DNA from: Xenorhabdus lircayensis
Lineage (GTDB): Bacteria > Pseudomonadota > Gammaproteobacteria > Enterobacterales > Enterobacteriaceae
Reading direction: 5' to 3'
Assembly: GCF_016306625.1 (NCBI RefSeq)
Contig: NZ_JACOII010000033.1
Coordinates: 61,128-125,127, forward strand
Length of the DNA: 64,000 bases
Part shown: one piece after another, positions 31,410-41,748 of the stretch
Layout: each line of letters starts with the position of its first letter
Position numbering within the stretch: the first letter of the stretch is position 1
Made by a program: the position numbers and the translations under genes
The notes under the pieces: generated by a model
Seen by the model: the letters and a program-made list of their open reading frames with translations, nothing else
Database searches by the model: none
Told to the model about the DNA's origin: nothing

Positions 31410-31451
31410 AAGGGAAGCATTAGTCATTATTGAAATTACTGTGCTTCCCTT
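31410..31451 (-). terminator. Inverted repeat downstream of yajQ
   Basis: AAGGGAAGCA pairs with TGCTTCCCTT around a 22-base loop. On the minus strand it follows the yajQ stop by 48 bp and is followed by TATAATCACC, so the T-run is poor. It may be a 3'-end structure of yajQ. The wider gap from yajQ to the chitinase gene (31217-31498) is otherwise AT-rich, with no gene seen. Confidence 0.45.
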
Positions 31452-31498
31452 AAATACTTTAGTTAGTCCAACAAAAACAAACCGGTCAATGACGGCAG

Positions 31499-31990
31499 TT
31501 AGTCACGGAAATTAGTAAACTGGAAAGGCTGCCCTAATTCTGCACCACGAATTAATGCAATGACATTTTGCAGATCATCGCGTGCTTTACCTGTTACCCG
31601 AACTTGTTCACCCTGAATCTGGGCTTGTACTTTCAGCTTACTGTCTTTAATCAGTTTCACCAGCTTCTTCGCCAACGGTGTATCGATACCTTGCAGCAAG
31701 GTCGCGTCTACACTGTATGTTTTGCCGCTATGAACCATATTTTCCGGAATATTAAGTACGGAACCATCAATCCCACGTTTAGAAAATTTCTCACGCAGAA
31801 TATCAATTAATTGATTCACCTGAAAATCTGATTCACTTGCAATTTTGACCGATTCGTTCTTTTCGTTTAATTCAAAACTCGCGTTGACGTTGCGGAAATC
31901 CCAGCGATTGGTTAACTCCCTCTGTGCGTTTTCTACTGCGTTACGCACTTCCTGCATATCAACTTCTGAAACAATATCAAATGATGGCAT
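31499..31990 (-). CDS. yajQ: YajQ family nucleotide-binding protein
   Basis: This 163-residue cytosolic protein is nearly identical in pattern to E. coli Yaj[34 protein letters not shown] and [21 protein letters not shown]. It has two ferredoxin-like domains. YajQ homologues bind nucleotides, and a Xanthomonas homologue binds cyclic-di-GMP; the role in enterics is unsettled. GGAGGTGACGG precedes the ATG. It is convergent with yajR in gene order once the chitinase gene is ignored. Confidence 0.96.
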   Translation of the reverse strand: MPSFDIVSEVDMQEVRNAVENAQRELTNRWDFRNVNASFELNEKNESVKIASESDFQVNQLIDILREKFSKRGIDGSVLNIPENMVHSGKTYSVDATLLQGIDTPLAKKLVKLIKDSKLKVQAQIQGEQVRVTGKARDDLQNVIALIRGAELGQPFQFTNFRD

Positions 31991-32165
31991 TACCCGTCAC
32001 CTCCTGCTAATCAATAAGTCGGCATGATAACCGCTTTCCATTATTGGCAAAAGATCTATACTCGGGAGGTTTAGCGATCTTTGTGAATTTATCCTGTTTT
32101 TGAGGACATTTAGCGTTAAATTACGAGTCGAGGTTCCCCATGAAAGTGTCCCTCAAGGAAGAAAT

Positions 32166-33080
32166 ATGAAAATAACCATTCTTGGCTGTGGCGCTATAGG
32201 TAAACTGTGGCTTGCCGCCTTATCCCAGCAGAACCACAGCCTTCAGGCATGGCTAAGAGTTCCACAACCTTTGATTTCCGCCCAGATCGAAAATTTCAAT
32301 GGCAAAGTATTTCATCAGCGATTTCTTGCTAATGACGAAAAACATCTCGCTGAAAGCGAGTTACTTCTTGTTTGTTTAAAAGCATGGCAGGTTTCTGATG
32401 CGATTAACAACCTTGCTGCCAAACTTTCCCCTTATTGCCCGATCCTGTTATTGCATAATGGAATGGGTTCACAGGAAGAATTCTTACCTTTACCCAATCC
32501 CATTTTACTTGGCGTGACAACTCATGGAGCCTATCGGAAAAATGACATTGTTTATCACAAATCACAAGGGATGACTCACATTGGCTCTGTGACAACTAAT
32601 GCTGATAAACTCAGTGGGTTGGCAGATATTTTGCACCACGCACTGCCCGATGTGGCATGGCATAATGAAATACACGTCATCAGTTGGATGAAACTTGCCG
32701 TCAACTGTGTCATTAATCCACTCACTGTGATGTATGATTGTAACAATGGCGGGTTACTGAATCACCGTGCACAAATTCAATTATTATGTGACGAAATCCA
32801 TCAAGTCATGGAACATGATGATATCCATACGACCAAACAAACACTCATTGATTACGTCATGAATGTGATTGAGCAGACATCTGAAAACTATTCATCCATG
32901 CTGCAAGATATACGGGCGCAACGGCATACAGAAATAGACTACATTACCGGTTTTTTACTGCGCCGAGCCCGTATACACGGGCTGCCAGCCGCAGAAAATA
33001 CCACTGTTTATCATTATATTAAGCGCAAGGAGGAAGAATATGAGTGCCTCAGCCCTTATTTGTCTGGCTCATGGCAGTGA
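32166..33080 (+). CDS. panE: 2-dehydropantoate 2-reductase PanE
   Basis: This 304-residue ketopantoate reductase (E. coli 303 aa) uses NADPH to make pantoate for coenzyme A. The Rossmann glycine motif [15 protein letters not shown] is at the N-terminus, and [19 protein letters not shown] carries the catalytic Lys region. The start at MKITILG follows AAGGAAG and matches the family; an in-frame start 22 codons earlier is rejected. The 3' end overlaps yajL by 41 bp. Confidence 0.95.
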   Translation: MKITILGCGAIGKLWLAALSQQNHSLQAWLRVPQPLISAQIENFNGKVFHQRFLANDEKHLAESELLLVCLKAWQVSDAINNLAAKLSPYCPILLLHNGMGSQEEFLPLPNPILLGVTTHGAYRKNDIVYHKSQGMTHIGSVTTNADKLSGLADILHHALPDVAWHNEIHVISWMKLAVNCVINPLTVMYDCNNGGLLNHRAQIQLLCDEIHQVMEHDDIHTTKQTLIDYVMNVIEQTSENYSSMLQDIRAQRHTEIDYITGFLLRRARIHGLPAAENTTVYHYIKRKEEEYECLSPYLSGSWQ

Positions 33081-33636
33081 AGAGACCGAAGCGGTCACTA
33101 CTATTGATTTACTTGTTAGAGCCGGAATTGATGTAACCGTGGCCAGTACCGAAACAGATGGCACCCTCACATTAACCTGCTCACGCGGTGTCAAAATCGT
33201 TGCGGACGTGCCTTTGGTTGATGTAGTTGACGAAGATTTCGATGCCATTGTCCTGCCCGGAGGGATAAAAGGCGCAGAATGTTTTCGTGACAGCTTACTG
33301 GTAGTAGAAAAAATTCGTATCGCCCAAAGTCAGAGGAAAATCATCGCGGCAATCTGCGCATCTCCCGCTATCGTACTGGAACATCACCAACTTTTCCCCA
33401 TCGGAAACATGACTGGCTCTCCCAGCATGCAGGATAAGATTGCACCAGAAAAATGGATTGATAAACGGGTTTATTTTGATGAAAGAGTAAATTTACTGAC
33501 CAGCCAAGGGCCTGCTACCGCTTTTGACTTCGCCTTGAAGCTGATTGAATTGTTGCAAGGAAAAGAGAAAGCAGCAGAAGTTGCCGCTCAACTCGTTTTA
33601 CCGCCCGGCATTAATAATTACCAAAATACCCAGTAA
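33040..33636 (+). CDS. yajL: DJ-1/PfpI family protein YajL
   Basis: This 198-residue protein matches E. coli YajL (196 aa): [42 protein letters not shown], and the nucleophile-elbow Cys106 in AAICASPA. YajL is an oxidative-stress chaperone and has been reported to act on glycated substrates, a function still debated. AGGAGG precedes the ATG. The start lies within panE, so the two are translationally coupled. Confidence 0.95.
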   Translation: MSASALICLAHGSEETEAVTTIDLLVRAGIDVTVASTETDGTLTLTCSRGVKIVADVPLVDVVDEDFDAIVLPGGIKGAECFRDSLLVVEKIRIAQSQRKIIAAICASPAIVLEHHQLFPIGNMTGSPSMQDKIAPEKWIDKRVYFDERVNLLTSQGPATAFDFALKLIELLQGKEKAAEVAAQLVLPPGINNYQNTQ

Positions 33637-33706
33637 TCATCTGCCTGCATAGGCTGCTTAAAGATATGTTCTAATAAGCAGCCTGATGCTCTGATCTCAA
33701 ATTAAG

Positions 33707-35155
33707 TTAAGGCCGATAGACCTTCACATTTTCGAAACCTTGTTCACGCAGATAAAGGGCCTGTAAACGGCTCATCACACCACGCTCACAATAAAGCAAA
33801 TAAGTTTTCTCTTTTGGCAGATCACCAAACTGAGTGCTCAGTTTATAGAAAGGTAATGAATGAACGTCAATACCCTCCATATTTAACGGGCGATCATCTT
33901 GCTCATCTGGAGAACGGATATCCAGCAGTACATCATTGGTGGAAAATTCCGTCACCGTTTCCACTTCAACAACTTGCTCACTGGTTTGCTCTGAAATCTG
34001 ACGGATATCCAGATTCTGAGCTTCACTGACTACCCGCTCTAAGATCTCGAAATCAAAATTGTTTTCTTCCCCTTCAATTTTGGCCTTAACAGCTTTCACT
34101 GTTGGACTTTTCGAAATCACGCCACAAAATTCTGGCATGGTACGAGCAAAGTCTTCCGTGCCAATCTTACGAGCCAGCTTAATAATGTGCTCTTTATCAT
34201 GAGAAATCAGGGGACGGAGGATCAACGTATCTGAGGCATTATCGATCAGCCTTAAGTTAGTTAAGGTCTGGCTGGATACCTGCCCTAATGCCTCCCCCGT
34301 TACGATCGCCTGTACACCGTAGCGCTCTGCAATTTTGGACGCCGCCCTGACCATCATTCTTTTCAGCACAACCCCCATTTGCCCGTCCTCGATTTTTTCC
34401 AAAATTTCAGCAACAACAGGTTCAAAATCGATAGCAACAAAACGGACTTTATGAGAACGCCCAAATCGGTTCCACAAATAATGAGCAACCTGTTTCACCC
34501 CAATTTCATGGGCAGAGCCACCAAGATTAAAGAAACAATAATGCACACGGCAACCACGACGCATCAACATATAACTGGAAACGCCGGAATCAAATCCACC
34601 GGAAATCAGTGACAGCACATCTTCCTGTGTACCAATAGGAAAACCGCCAATCCCTTCATGGCGTGCTTTAACCAGAATCAATTTATCCTGATCGATTTCT
34701 AAATTGACCGTCACATTTGGCTGGGTCAATTTTACCTTGGCAGATTCAATGTGCTGGTTCAGGCCACCACCGACATAGCGTTCGACTTCATTGGATGTAA
34801 AACTGTGTTTGCCACGGCGCTTTGCACGGACACAAAACGTTTTACCATGCAGTAAATGACCGTATGCTTCATAAGATTGTTCAAAGATATGATGCAAGTC
34901 ACGAAAATCTCGCTCTTCTACTTGCAGGATATGGTGAATACCTGGAATACGTGTCAGTGCGTCACAAATTTCTGCACCGAGGTTATCATTTTTGACTCGA
35001 ACTTCGATATTATCCCAATGGCGAACAACAGCAATGCCCTCTCCAAATGTTTTCAGCACATTGCGGATATTGCTGGCAAGAATTTTAATAAAACGCAAAC
35101 GGACGGTTTGGCTCTTGATCGTAATTTCGGGGAATAATTTAATGATAAACTTCAT
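33707..35155 (-). CDS. thiI: tRNA 4-thiouridine / thiazole sulfurtransferase ThiI
   Basis: This 482-residue protein has exactly the length of E. coli ThiI. It has an N-terminal ferredoxin-like and THUMP region, a PP-loop [11 protein letters not shown] (about 184) that adenylates U8 of tRNA, and a C-terminal rhodanese domain with the persulfide Cys456 in LYCERGVMS. It serves both s4U formation and thiamine thiazole synthesis. It is divergent from xseB-ispA-dxs, and dxs also supplies the thiazole precursor. Confidence 0.97.
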   Translation of the reverse strand: MKFIIKLFPEITIKSQTVRLRFIKILASNIRNVLKTFGEGIAVVRHWDNIEVRVKNDNLGAEICDALTRIPGIHHILQVEERDFRDLHHIFEQSYEAYGHLLHGKTFCVRAKRRGKHSFTSNEVERYVGGGLNQHIESAKVKLTQPNVTVNLEIDQDKLILVKARHEGIGGFPIGTQEDVLSLISGGFDSGVSSYMLMRRGCRVHYCFFNLGGSAHEIGVKQVAHYLWNRFGRSHKVRFVAIDFEPVVAEILEKIEDGQMGVVLKRMMVRAASKIAERYGVQAIVTGEALGQVSSQTLTNLRLIDNASDTLILRPLISHDKEHIIKLARKIGTEDFARTMPEFCGVISKSPTVKAVKAKIEGEENNFDFEILERVVSEAQNLDIRQISEQTSEQVVEVETVTEFSTNDVLLDIRSPDEQDDRPLNMEGIDVHSLPFYKLSTQFGDLPKEKTYLLYCERGVMSRLQALYLREQGFENVKVYRP

Positions 35156-35383
35156 AGTAAGATATAGTAGTCATTCAATGTTGAACTATCACAAACAATA
35201 TCAATGATTGTTCTTAAGTGTTCAGTTGGGTAGGGCGCAGAGTATAACATCATCTTGCTATATAGCCTGTAAAAAAACAGCGGTAACGCATGATTTATTT
35301 TTCTTGCTGTAGTAGGGTATTCTGCAATTCTATAACGAAATTGCTTTGCTGTAATTCGTTAAATAACCATACGTTAAGTCATT

Positions 35384-35641
35384 ATGTCTAAAGCAAATCA
35401 AACATCAGAAACCGAAAAAATTCCAGCATTTGAGACCTCGCTGAAAGAGCTGGAAGAAATTGTTATTCGGCTGGAATCCGGGGAACTCCCATTAGAAGAT
35501 GCGTTGGATGAATTTGAACGCGGTATTCAACTTGCAAGACAGGGACAGAAAACTCTCCAGCAGGCGGAGCAACGAGTGCAAATTTTATTGAATCATGACG
35601 CACAATCGCCACTTGATGAATTTTCGTCCGATACTGAGTAA
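35384..35641 (+). CDS. xseB: Exodeoxyribonuclease VII small subunit XseB
   Basis: This 85-residue helical subunit of exonuclease VII (E. coli 80 aa) has the family core [53 protein letters not shown], visible at residues 15-67. It is first in the xseB-ispA-dxs operon, with 4 bp to ispA. Confidence 0.96.
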   Translation: MSKANQTSETEKIPAFETSLKELEEIVIRLESGELPLEDALDEFERGIQLARQGQKTLQQAEQRVQILLNHDAQSPLDEFSSDTE

Positions 35642-35645
35642 ATTT

Positions 35646-36563
35646 ATGCCTGAACAATATGAGACTCCTTTTGAAGAGCAATTAAGTGCTTGTCAGCAAC
35701 ATGTCAATGACAAACTGATGGCAACATTTTCTTCATTACCCTTTTTAAACAGCCCATTAGGCACAGCAATGCAGCATGGTGCGGTACTGGGTGGAAAACG
35801 GCTGCGTCCATTTTTAGTTTACAGCGTGGGCGAAATGTTTGGTCTCCCCAAAAAGAGTCTTGATGCCGCAGCCCTCGCATTAGAGTGCATCCATGCTTAT
35901 TCATTGATTCATGATGATTTACCCGCAATGGATAACGACGATTTACGCCGTGGGCAACCCACCTGCCACATCAAATTTGGTGAAAGTCAGGCCATTTTAG
36001 CAGGTGATGCGTTACAGTCATTGGCCTTTGAAATTCTGGCAAAGCAAGACATGCCCGATGTTGCCTTATCCGATCGCCTTGCCATGGTCACTGAACTGGC
36101 AAGTGCCAGCGGTTTTGCTGGTATGTGCGGTGGGCAGTCCCTGGATTTGGAAGCTGAAGGTAAACAGATCGACCTTGCCTCGCTGGAACAAATTCACCGA
36201 CATAAAACAGGCGCATTAATACGCGCAGCCGTCCGACTGGGGGCTTATAGCGCAGGGCAACGGGGGCGTGAAGTTTTGCCTTTGCTTGAACAATATGCCC
36301 AAGCCATTGGCCTCGCATTTCAGGTACATGATGATATTCTGGATGTCATTGGCAATACTGAAGTGATTGGCAAACGTCAGGGCAACGATCAACAACTCGG
36401 CAAAAGTACCTATCCTGCCTTATTAGGTTTAGGGCAAGCCCAGAAAAAAGCCCGAGATCTGTATGAAGAAGCACTTACCACACTCACAGAACTGGAAAAA
36501 CAGTCGTATAACACCGCAACTTTAAAAAAACTGGCTGGTTTTATCATTGAGAGAAACAGCTAA
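35646..36563 (+). CDS. ispA: Farnesyl diphosphate synthase IspA
   Basis: This 305-residue trans-prenyltransferase makes C15 farnesyl diphosphate. The first Asp-rich motif is DDLPAMDNDDLRRG and the second is FQVHDDILDVIG. GGKRLRPFLVY and the PALLGL segment are family typical. The start at 35646 follows the xseB stop by 4 bp; an earlier in-frame ATG lies inside xseB and is rejected. Confidence 0.96.
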   Translation: MPEQYETPFEEQLSACQQHVNDKLMATFSSLPFLNSPLGTAMQHGAVLGGKRLRPFLVYSVGEMFGLPKKSLDAAALALECIHAYSLIHDDLPAMDNDDLRRGQPTCHIKFGESQAILAGDALQSLAFEILAKQDMPDVALSDRLAMVTELASASGFAGMCGGQSLDLEAEGKQIDLASLEQIHRHKTGALIRAAVRLGAYSAGQRGREVLPLLEQYAQAIGLAFQVHDDILDVIGNTEVIGKRQGNDQQLGKSTYPALLGLGQAQKKARDLYEEALTTLTELEKQSYNTATLKKLAGFIIERNS

Positions 36564-36726
36564 AAAAACGGTCATATTAGTCATCGATTAATATGGTCAC
36601 CAGTTATATAAAAACCCATAATCAATAAAAGTATCTCATGGGGTGAACCCAAAAATTACATACTGATAATAACAGGGTTCTTAATATTCAACTTCTAACG
36701 GGTATAGCATTTTATACAGGCATAGC

Positions 36727-38592
36727 ATGAGCATTGATATAGCGAAATATCCAACATTGGCATTGGCGGAAACTCCAGAAGAACTTCGCCTGCTACCCAA
36801 AGACACTTTGCCAAAGTTATGCGATGAACTGCGTCAATTTTTGCTGAACAGTGTCAGCCGCTCCAGTGGGCACTTTGCTTCCGGCCTTGGCACTATCGAA
36901 TTAACCATCGCACTCCACCATGTTTATAAAACACCCTTTGACAATTTAGTCTGGGATGTTGGTCATCAGGCCTACCCACATAAAATTTTAACTGGGCGTC
37001 GTGATCGCATTGATACCATTCGCCAGAAAAATGGTCTTCATCCTTTCCCGTGGCGAGATGAAAGTGAATATGACACCTTGTGTGTCGGCCACTCATCCAC
37101 TTCAATTAGCGCCGGCTTAGGTATGGCTATCGCAGCAAAACACGAAGGCAAAGGCCGTAAAACGGTATGCGTCATTGGGGATGGTGCCATCACTGCGGGT
37201 ATGGCTTTCGAAGCCATGAACCATGCGGGAGATATCGACCCCGATATGCTGGTTATTCTCAATGACAATGAAATGTCGATTTCTGAAAACGTCGGGGCGT
37301 TGAATAACCATCTGGCACAATTACTATCAGGCAAACTCTATACAACCCTGCGTGAAGGCGGCAAGAAAGTCTTTTCCAACCTGCCTCCTATCAAAGAGCT
37401 ACTGAAAAAAACCGAAGAACATCTCAAAGGCATGGTCGTCCCCGGCACCTTGTTTGAAGAACTTGGCTTTAACTACATTGGGCCTGTTGATGGTCATGAC
37501 GTACTGGCGCTGACCCAGACCTTGAAAAATATGCGTGAACTGAAAGGGCCACAATTCCTGCATATCATGACCAAGAAAGGCCGTGGTTATGCCCCCGCGG
37601 AAAAAGATCCCATCAGTTGGCACGCTGTCCCAAAATTCGATCCGGCTACCGGTTCCCTGCCAAAAAGCGCAGATACTCGCCCGACATTTTCCAAGATCTT
37701 TGGTGACTGGCTGTGTGAAGAAGCCGCCCATGACAAAAAACTGATGGCGATTACCCCCGCCATGCGAGAAGGTTCCGGCATGGTGCGTTTCTCCCGCGAG
37801 TATCCTGAACAATATTTTGATGTCGCCATTGCCGAACAGCATTCCGTCACCTTTGCGGCAGGTTTGGCTATCGGTGGCTACAAACCCATCGTCGCCATTT
37901 ACTCCACCTTTCTGCAACGCGCTTACGACCAGGTTATCCACGATGTTGCCATCCAAAACCTGCCCGTATTGTTTGCTATCGATCGTGGCGGCATTGTCGG
38001 CGCAGATGGTCAGACGCATCAAGGTGCATTTGACCTCTCATTCCTGCGTTGTATTCCGAATATGGTAATCATGGCTCCCAGCGATGAAAACGAATGCTGC
38101 CAGATGCTACATACTGGGCATCACTATCAAGAAGGCCCAGCTGCCGTCCGTTATCCTCGCGGTACAGGGACCGGTGCTGAACTTCAACCGCTGGTATCCT
38201 TGCCAATTGGCAAGGGCGTGATCCACCGTCAGGGAGAGCGCATTGCGATCCTTAACTTTGGCACATTGTTACCTTATGCGCTGCAAGCGGCTGAAAACCT
38301 AAATGCGACTGTCGTCGATATGCGCTTTGTCAAGCCACTGGATAAAGAGCTGGTTCTGGAAATGGCCGCTAGCCATGATTTGCTGGTGACTTTAGAAGAA
38401 AACGCCATCATGGGCGGTGCAGGGAGTGGCGTTAACGAGCTTTTGATGCAGGAAAAACGGTCAGTTCCCGTATTAAACCTGGGATTACCTGATCACTTTA
38501 TACCCCAAGGAACCCAGCAAGAGCTTCACGCTGATTTAGGGTTGGATGCGACAGGTATTCAAAATAGTATCGAGAAATATCTGGCTAAATAA
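36727..38592 (+). CDS. dxs: 1-deoxy-D-xylulose-5-phosphate synthase Dxs
   Basis: This 621-residue thiamine diphosphate enzyme (E. coli 620 aa) condenses pyruvate and glyceraldehyde-3-phosphate for the MEP pathway. The ThDP-Mg motif is [18 protein letters not shown] (about 153-170). The catalytic Glu lies in [12 protein letters not shown], and [15 protein letters not shown] is conserved. It is last in the operon and marks the left edge of the accessory island. Confidence 0.98.
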   Translation: MSIDIAKYPTLALAETPEELRLLPKDTLPKLCDELRQFLLNSVSRSSGHFASGLGTIELTIALHHVYKTPFDNLVWDVGHQAYPHKILTGRRDRIDTIRQKNGLHPFPWRDESEYDTLCVGHSSTSISAGLGMAIAAKHEGKGRKTVCVIGDGAITAGMAFEAMNHAGDIDPDMLVILNDNEMSISENVGALNNHLAQLLSGKLYTTLREGGKKVFSNLPPIKELLKKTEEHLKGMVVPGTLFEELGFNYIGPVDGHDVLALTQTLKNMRELKGPQFLHIMTKKGRGYAPAEKDPISWHAVPKFDPATGSLPKSADTRPTFSKIFGDWLCEEAAHDKKLMAITPAMREGSGMVRFSREYPEQYFDVAIAEQHSVTFAAGLAIGGYKPIVAIYSTFLQRAYDQVIHDVAIQNLPVLFAIDRGGIVGADGQTHQGAFDLSFLRCIPNMVIMAPSDENECCQMLHTGHHYQEGPAAVRYPRGTGTGAELQPLVSLPIGKGVIHRQGERIAILNFGTLLPYALQAAENLNATVVDMRFVKPLDKELVLEMAASHDLLVTLEENAIMGGAGSGVNELLMQEKRSVPVLNLGLPDHFIPQGTQQELHADLGLDATGIQNSIEKYLAK

Positions 38593-38903
38593 TTTCTGAT
38601 AGCGGATGGGTGTTCCTGTTAAATACTCATCCGTTCCTCTCTCCACTTCTACGCTTAACCCACTCAAATTTTTCTATTCAAGTGTTTTATTTGTTATAGA
38701 TATCGCCACAAATACATTCAAAAAACTAACCATTTCAATCAATATTTCATATACCAATTTCGTAAACACTTCTCCTTATCTCTCAAATAAAAGATATCAA
38801 TTTGACTAAAAATCAACACAATGATAACCATTTAAGTTGAGTGTTTATTAACCATGTTATTTAAGCAACACATTAAAAATTAAATAAATATTGAGGTTGT
38901 ATA
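38593..38903. other. Gap between dxs and the KamA cluster
   Basis: A hairpin CGGATGGGTGTT/AATACTCATCCG at about 38601-38630 follows dxs and probably terminates it weakly. The remainder is AT-rich. TTGACT at 38802-38807 with TAACCA 17 bases further on is a poor promoter candidate for the cluster. No gene is seen. Confidence 0.5.
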
Positions 38904-40112
38904 ATGAATAATATCGATGTAGTCCCCCATTCACAGCAATTCTTGTGTAACTCTCATGAAAATTGGCTCAATTGGCGCTGGCAGCAAAAAAACGCATTAC
39001 GTGATGCAGAGTCTTTACGTACCGCCTGTGGTGGATGGAGTGATGAAATAATCCAACGTATTCAGCAAAATTTGCAGGGCCAGAAAATGCAAATTACGCC
39101 CTACTATCTCAGCAGAATCCTAGCCACCAACCAATCTGACGATATCACGACAAACCCACTCTGGCGGCAAGTGGTTCCATTCTGGAGTAAAGAGGAGCTC
39201 AATGGCTACGATGGCGAATCTGAAAACTGGGAACTCAATGATGAGATGAAAACCCCCATCTGCCAGCATAAATATGACAATCGCGTTATTTTGCGGATGG
39301 TGAATGCCTGTAACTCCTACTGCCAATTCTGCTTTGAGGCTCTGCGGACATTGAAGGTAGATTCAGGTAAATCGAATGCTGGTCGCAGCTCCTTCCAACA
39401 ATCCCTTGAATACATCAAAAATACTCCTTCTGTGGAAGAAGTGATCCTGAGTGGGGGTGATCCCTTAATGCTGACAGATAACAAACTTGACGAATCCTTA
39501 GCCGCCATCAGGGAAATCAGAGAAGATCTGTTGATCCGTATTCATTCCCGTGCCCTGACCTTCAACCCTTACCGTATTACCGATGCTCTCATCAGGACAT
39601 TGAAAAAACACCGCGTCAACGCCTTTGGTGTGCATATCTGCCATCCACTTGAGTTGAGCGAAGAATTTCAGGCTGCCGTGCGCCGCATCCAAAGTGTCGT
39701 ACCGATTGTTTTTTCCAATATGCCCTTCCTGCGCGGTATCAATGACAACGAGGAAACCCTCCACAAACTGTTTATCGACCTATATCGCATAGGAGTGAAA
39801 CCCTACTATCTTTACCACTTTATGCCTTTCTCTCCAGGCTCCTCGGAATACAAAGCCTCGATCAACGATGCCATCTCCATCATGAGCAAACTCAAGCGCC
39901 ACGTTTCCAACATTGCCTTACCAGCGGTCAAGTTGGCTGCATCGTTGCGGAAGTCTGTCACAACATTGGTCTGCCAAATGCCTCTTCCCCCGCTATTGCC
40001 GCCTGCAATAACAAGTTTCTGGTGCGTCAAGCGCTGCAAAAGCATGGTGTCAGATCAATACGTCATGCGCTGTGCCACACTGAAGAAGAACTCCATTCAC
40101 AAGCCGAGATGA
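38904..40112 (+). CDS. KamA-family radical SAM aminomutase-like protein, C-terminus replaced
   Basis: The predicted 402-residue product belongs to the lysine 2,3-aminomutase family of radical SAM enzymes. The iron-sulfur cysteines are Cys136, Cys140 and Cys143 in NACNSYCQFCFE. VEEVILSGGDPLMLTD, RIHSRALTFNPYRI and GVKPYYLYHFMPF also follow KamA. Homology stops near residue 340 (SNIALP). The remaining 63 residues are unlike any KamA and come from an alternative frame of the downstream ATP-grasp gene. In KamA the region after this point holds the PGGGGK motif whose Lys binds PLP, so the encoded protein should lack the PLP lysine. It is not EpmB: there is no efp nearby and the sequence is closer to KamA. 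Family call is firm; present activity is doubtful. Confidence 0.8.
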   Translation: MNNIDVVPHSQQFLCNSHENWLNWRWQQKNALRDAESLRTACGGWSDEIIQRIQQNLQGQKMQITPYYLSRILATNQSDDITTNPLWRQVVPFWSKEELNGYDGESENWELNDEMKTPICQHKYDNRVILRMVNACNSYCQFCFEALRTLKVDSGKSNAGRSSFQQSLEYIKNTPSVEEVILSGGDPLMLTDNKLDESLAAIREIREDLLIRIHSRALTFNPYRITDALIRTLKKHRVNAFGVHICHPLELSEEFQAAVRRIQSVVPIVFSNMPFLRGINDNEETLHKLFIDLYRIGVKPYYLYHFMPFSPGSSEYKASINDAISIMSKLKRHVSNIALPAVKLAASLRKSVTTLVCQMPLPPLLPPAITSFWCVKRCKSMVSDQYVMRCATLKKNSIHKPR

Positions 40113-41005
40113 TTGGCTATCCCTTAATTGCAAAACCGCCGTTTGGGGCGGGTTCAGCCTTTATCAAAAAATGCCGCAACTGGACTGAACTTCAAGCACA
40201 TTGCCACGCATTTACGGCTCATTATGCCCACTCGATTTACATCGATTTTATGGGAGATACACAAGAATATTTCACTTTAGAGGGTGAAAAACATATCAGC
40301 ATACCGGGAAAAAGCCTGCTACTGGAAGAATATCTTGAGGGCATCGAAGCCACTGTTGAATGTGTCATTAGCCAGCACACGGTACATCCGGTATTGATCA
40401 ATGAAAAATTAATCCTCACTGAAAAAGAAAACACCGTACTGGAAAATCTGCTGATTTGCCCGCCAGTGTCATTTTCTCCGTCAGAACAAGAACAGATTAG
40501 AGACTATGCCGTAGCCTGTATCAAGGCCGTCGGATTGAACTATGCCATCGCTCATCTTGAATTTCGTATGACCCACGATGGCCCTGTCGTGATTGAGATT
40601 AATCCGCGTCTTGGTGGATTATTTGTTAATTCTTCCTTCCGTGATGCCGCCGAATTAGATCCATACCAGCTATATCTCTCCATTCTTTTGCAAGAACAGG
40701 GCATTGATACACAGCTCAGCCTCGCCCAACAACGAGCCACAACGTCCAAACAGCATTATTCGATGCTAGCCATGTATCCGGAAAAGAGCGGGCATTTTCA
40801 AGGTATTGAAAATATCGAACACATAAAAAACCATCCAAATGTGATCGAATGTATTCCCCACCCCGCTGACTGCTACATCAATGCGGAAACCGAGGAACAT
40901 TACCTGCTCAGATGCTGGGCAAAAGTAGGCGATGCTTCCAATGCCCATGCGCTACACCAAGAAATGCTAGAGCACGTAAAACCCATTATCGTCCCCACTC
41001 CATAA
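40022..41005 (+). CDS. ATP-grasp carboxylate-amine ligase, N-terminally truncated
   Basis: The product has 327 residues from a GTG start. It has the ATP-grasp features LIAKPPFGAGS (35-45), LLEEYLEGIEATVE (100-113) and the metal-binding IEINPRLGG (191-199), as in amino acid ligases of the BacD/DdaF/carnosine-synthase type. The same frame stays open upstream of the GTG and encodes VAEVCHNIGLPNASSPAIA, which is the usual end of the pre-ATP-grasp domain, but this similarity begins only at about 39925. About 80 N-terminal residues expected for the family are absent. It overlaps the KamA-like frame by 91 bp and ends 12 bp before the dioxygenase gene. The natural start after the rearrangement is unclear. 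The likely role is amide or peptide bond formation on an amino acid. Confidence 0.78.
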   Translation: MRQALQKHGVRSIRHALCHTEEELHSQAEMIGYPLIAKPPFGAGSAFIKKCRNWTELQAHCHAFTAHYAHSIYIDFMGDTQEYFTLEGEKHISIPGKSLLLEEYLEGIEATVECVISQHTVHPVLINEKLILTEKENTVLENLLICPPVSFSPSEQEQIRDYAVACIKAVGLNYAIAHLEFRMTHDGPVVIEINPRLGGLFVNSSFRDAAELDPYQLYLSILLQEQGIDTQLSLAQQRATTSKQHYSMLAMYPEKSGHFQGIENIEHIKNHPNVIECIPHPADCYINAETEEHYLLRCWAKVGDASNAHALHQEMLEHVKPIIVPTP

Positions 41006-41017
41006 GGCAGCCAAGAT

Positions 41018-41743
41018 ATGCTAATTGCAGATATATCGGCACGTTTGATGAATGAGCATTATTGCCACACCCCATATTTCAGCAAGTTGATTTCCTATGA
41101 TTCAAAGGAAATTAAAACGTTTAAAGATCATTGGAATAATCTGGCCTTAGATCAGAACTTTAAAGACTACACTCATAGGGAAAGGCGTATCCTGCGCTAT
41201 TATTATCATTCTGCTCAAGAAAGTCCGCTTCAACTCAATAGGAATACTGAATATCGCTCATCCATCACCTATAACATTGAATATAAACAAGGTGCCAATC
41301 AACTCAGTTATGCTGAAGAAACGTTCATCACTGACCCCATCATGCAACACATCCTTGCAACCAATATTGCAATTTTAGGTGATCGATTAACTAAGGAACA
41401 CCACTATGCGATTGATATTCACCAATTTCGTGTAAAAACGCAGTCCGGTAAAGAGAGTCCCACGACTTCCGGGATTCATCAAGATAGTCAAGATTGGATC
41501 TTTATGCACTTTATCCAAAGCCATAATACCGAGCCGGTGATTTCCGAAGTTCACGCAACAGAACATGAAGCACCGCCCTTGTTACACACCGCAATGGAAC
41601 ACTTTCTTGAAACACTCGTAATAAATGATAAACAACTTTATCATCGAGCGAGCAATGTTCGGCAAGTATCTCCTACAAACGCGGCATTTCGGGATCTATT
41701 ACTGGTGACCTTCCGGCAACTTCCTGAACAACAAGAGAGCTAA
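41018..41743 (+). CDS. 2-oxoglutarate/Fe(II) dioxygenase (PF10014-type, amino acid hydroxylase-like)
   Basis: The 241-residue product has the iron-binding facial triad His154-x-Asp156 in SGIHQDSQDW and His209 in QLYHRASNV, with RDLLLVTFR (Arg225) for 2-oxoglutarate. The YRSSITYNIEYKQG start and the overall layout match the family that includes L-isoleucine 4-hydroxylase, which hydroxylates free amino acids. It is placed 12 bp after the ATP-grasp gene and 5 bp before the MFS gene, so it belongs to the same operon. Substrate is unknown. Confidence 0.8.
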   Translation: MLIADISARLMNEHYCHTPYFSKLISYDSKEIKTFKDHWNNLALDQNFKDYTHRERRILRYYYHSAQESPLQLNRNTEYRSSITYNIEYKQGANQLSYAEETFITDPIMQHILATNIAILGDRLTKEHHYAIDIHQFRVKTQSGKESPTTSGIHQDSQDWIFMHFIQSHNTEPVISEVHATEHEAPPLLHTAMEHFLETLVINDKQLYHRASNVRQVSPTNAAFRDLLLVTFRQLPEQQES

Positions 41744-41748
41744 TAATA

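Noticed and set aside
37399..38022. Long minus-strand frame of 207 codons opposite dxs
   Set aside because: It is antisense to the highly conserved Dxs frame, with no recognisable domain; a shadow of strong codon bias.
38904..40112. EpmB (EF-P lysine aminomutase) as identity of the radical SAM gene
   Set aside because: EpmB normally lies beside efp and is shorter. This gene lies with ATP-grasp, dioxygenase and exporter genes, and its sequence features fit KamA better.
39900..40112. Single-base frameshift or sequencing error explaining the KamA/ATP-grasp overlap
   Set aside because: A one-base correction would not restore the missing KamA C-terminus or the ATP-grasp N-terminus; both are absent from all frames here.
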